From Chlorokybus atmophyticus (Eukaryota > Streptophyta > Chlorokybophyceae > Chlorokybales > Chlorokybaceae), in the NCBI GenBank assembly GCA_009103225.1, contig RHPI01002438.1, positions 949,252-1,013,251 on the forward strand: DNA of 64,000 nt, given 5' to 3'. A program made the position numbers and the translations under genes. The notes below the pieces were generated by a model, which saw only the letters and a program-made list of their open reading frames with translations, did not search any database and was not told where the DNA came from. Positions 62,801 through 64,000 of this stretch are shown here, one piece after another (the first letter of the stretch is position 1; each line of letters begins with the position of its first letter).

Positions 62801-63618
62801 ATGCCATCGAACGTTTTGACGCGGCAGCACGGCCCTGTGACGTCACCAGGCGGCGTGGAGCGGCCGCCACCGGTGCTGGAGCCTGGATGATAGCGATCCC
62901 CCTATGGCCGGCATTGCGCATACCACCGAACATTTGCCGCACCGCCGTCCGCACACTGCTCGGCCTACCGCAGCCGCTGCTAACGGGCATTCCGGCCTGC
63001 CCGTGCGGTCACGTGCGGTCGGACATCCCGCAGCTAGCGACGACCCACGTCATGCGTTGCCCACGTGGAACCGGTGTCACTGCGACACACGACGCAGTGA
63101 AGTACGAGGTGGGTGCCATCATGAGAGAAGCCGGCTTCAGAGTCGCTTACGAAGTATCCGGAATACTGTCACTGCGAGAGGGGGAGACGCAAGGCCGACG
63201 CGTCGACCTGCTTGTGACGGAGCCTGGAGCCGACGGTCGCATCCTGCTGGATGTCGTGGTGAAAGCATCCACCGTGGAGTCGGGAGCGACCGCACGGCAG
63301 GCGGAGGCGACGAAGCGCGGGAAATTCTCCGATGCTCATCGCACGGATACGTTTATCCCGCTCGCTCTCGAGACGCATGGCGCCTTAAGGGAGGCACTTT
63401 ATGGGCTACTGCGACGCTGTGCGGCGTGTGTCGTCCGTGAAAGGGACCAAGATAGGGCGCGCATACCGGGCTATCTTCGCACCTACAGGCACCGCTTGCG
63501 CGCTACAGAAGGCGCAAGCGGTGGCGGTCCTCGACAAGGCGGCAACCATGACGGACTCGACACGAAGGGCGGCCATGGTTTGAGCGACCACGACGTCCGA
63601 GACTTTATAGTCGCCTAG
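59817..63618 (+). mobile_element. Degenerate non-LTR retrotransposon with restriction-like endonuclease
   Basis: A coding region of about 1,260 codons spread over all three frames. The N-terminal part (59817-60500) is Pro-rich. A zinc finger follows (CMTCGKVC, then HRRAC, about 60540-60605). Reverse-transcriptase motifs are in order: PGPSGWIYDHL (about 61285), LSLDIANAFNSVDR (about 61678), GVRQGDPLTGFMYAL (about 61847) and the catalytic YHDD box (61952-61963), then LPITTGGHGIRSA. The C-terminal CPCG...H...C motif (about 62998-63060) and RVDLLV...LLDVVV (about 63196-63262) match a restriction-like endonuclease, as in R2/NeSL/Utopia-type elements. Breaks: in-frame TGA at 60957 and TAA at 61215, and frameshifts near 61815, 62480, 62600 and 62850. 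It therefore cannot make a full protein. No LTR, poly(A) tail or target-site duplication was identified. Confidence 0.88.
60538..60605 (+). other. Zinc-finger segment of the retrotransposon
   Basis: C-x2-C-x12-H-x4-C arrangement (CMTCGKVCRNAAGL, then HRRAC), typical of the N-terminal DNA-binding finger of endonuclease-type non-LTR elements. Confidence 0.7.
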
Positions 63619-64000
63619 TCGTACAGTAGATAATCGCTTGTGCTAGCTGGTTGCTTGGCTTAATTGTATTAACCGGAACACTGCCGTTGTGGCCATCTGC
63701 AATACAGTCGCTGTTGTTGACTATGAGCTTTGCGGGTAAGCGGCGGCGGTGTCGGCGGCGGTGGGCGTGGCGTAGGCATGTGTACGTGGCGGAGGGCGAC
63801 ACGGGGCGAGCCTACAAAGCTGTGTAGCAAAGGCACTACGTAGGTATGCTGAGCTGCAGTGTTGCTTCTGCTGGGGCTAACACGGTCCCTTAACTATCAG
63901 AGCATGTGGCAAGCATAATGGTGCTTTGCTGTGTGAGGAGCAGTGATTGGTTACTCACCTTTGGTGAACTCCTCACTGCATGCGGTTGCCCCCTCCCCCC
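63619..64000. other. Downstream flank, possible exon at the edge
   Basis: GGCGGC-rich sequence at 63741-63765. On the minus strand, sequence entering from beyond 64000 ends in TTCACCAAAG|GTGAGTAACC at 63959, a strong splice donor. It could be an upstream exon of the LRR gene whose last exon is at 58918-59218, which would place the retrotransposon in its intron. Confidence 0.3.

Overview
The window is nuclear DNA from a photosynthetic eukaryote. Coding sequence is split into short exons by many introns of roughly 90-700 bp, and products carry signal or transit peptides. A ClpP-family protease with an apparent transit peptide and a phytocyanin-type cupredoxin point to the green lineage. Phytocyanins and the absence of extreme GC bias suggest a streptophyte green alga (a Mesostigma-like alga would fit), but no marker fixes the species. 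There are two runs of 338 N, and GA/TC/CA microsatellites are abundant.

Layout. 2.2-3.9 kb (+): PP6 phosphatase catalytic subunit, 6 exons. 5.8-17.8 kb: a gene-poor accessory region holding three copies of an F-box-like gene with its leader. One copy is in inverted orientation and one is dead by a Trp-to-stop change. The region also holds smaller dispersed repeats and four strong hairpins. 18.9-21.4 kb (-): an unrecognised Arg/Glu-rich protein. 22.2-24.9 kb (-): SpoU/TrmH-family rRNA 2'-O-methyltransferase. 25.0-26.6 kb (+): ClpP-family protease. 28.4-33.2 kb (+): SCYL2-type pseudokinase. 34.1-36.4 kb (-): a cupredoxin fused to a von Willebrand D-like/root-cap-like domain. 37.3-39.1 kb (+): an unrecognised protein apparently using two GC-AG introns. 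41.2-44.8 kb (-): DDX42-type DEAD-box helicase. 45.6-46.7 kb (+): FHA-domain protein. 47.2-58.4 kb: three sulfotransferase paralogues, one lacking the PAPS-binding loop. 58.9-59.2 kb (-): terminal LRR exon. 59.8-63.6 kb (+): a decayed non-LTR retrotransposon with a restriction-like endonuclease.

For eight of the genes I could chain exons with consistent reading phase from start to stop, which gives confidence in the models. The genes do not form a pathway. They are mostly conserved single-copy housekeeping genes (phosphatase, rRNA methylation, plastid proteolysis, vesicle traffic, splicing helicase), next to two locally expanded families (F-box-like, sulfotransferase) and mobile or repeat DNA. 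The most unusual items are the cupredoxin/vWD fusion, the sulfotransferase that lost its cofactor loop, the cluster of near-perfect hairpins inside the F-box duplication region, and the two GC-AG introns in one gene.
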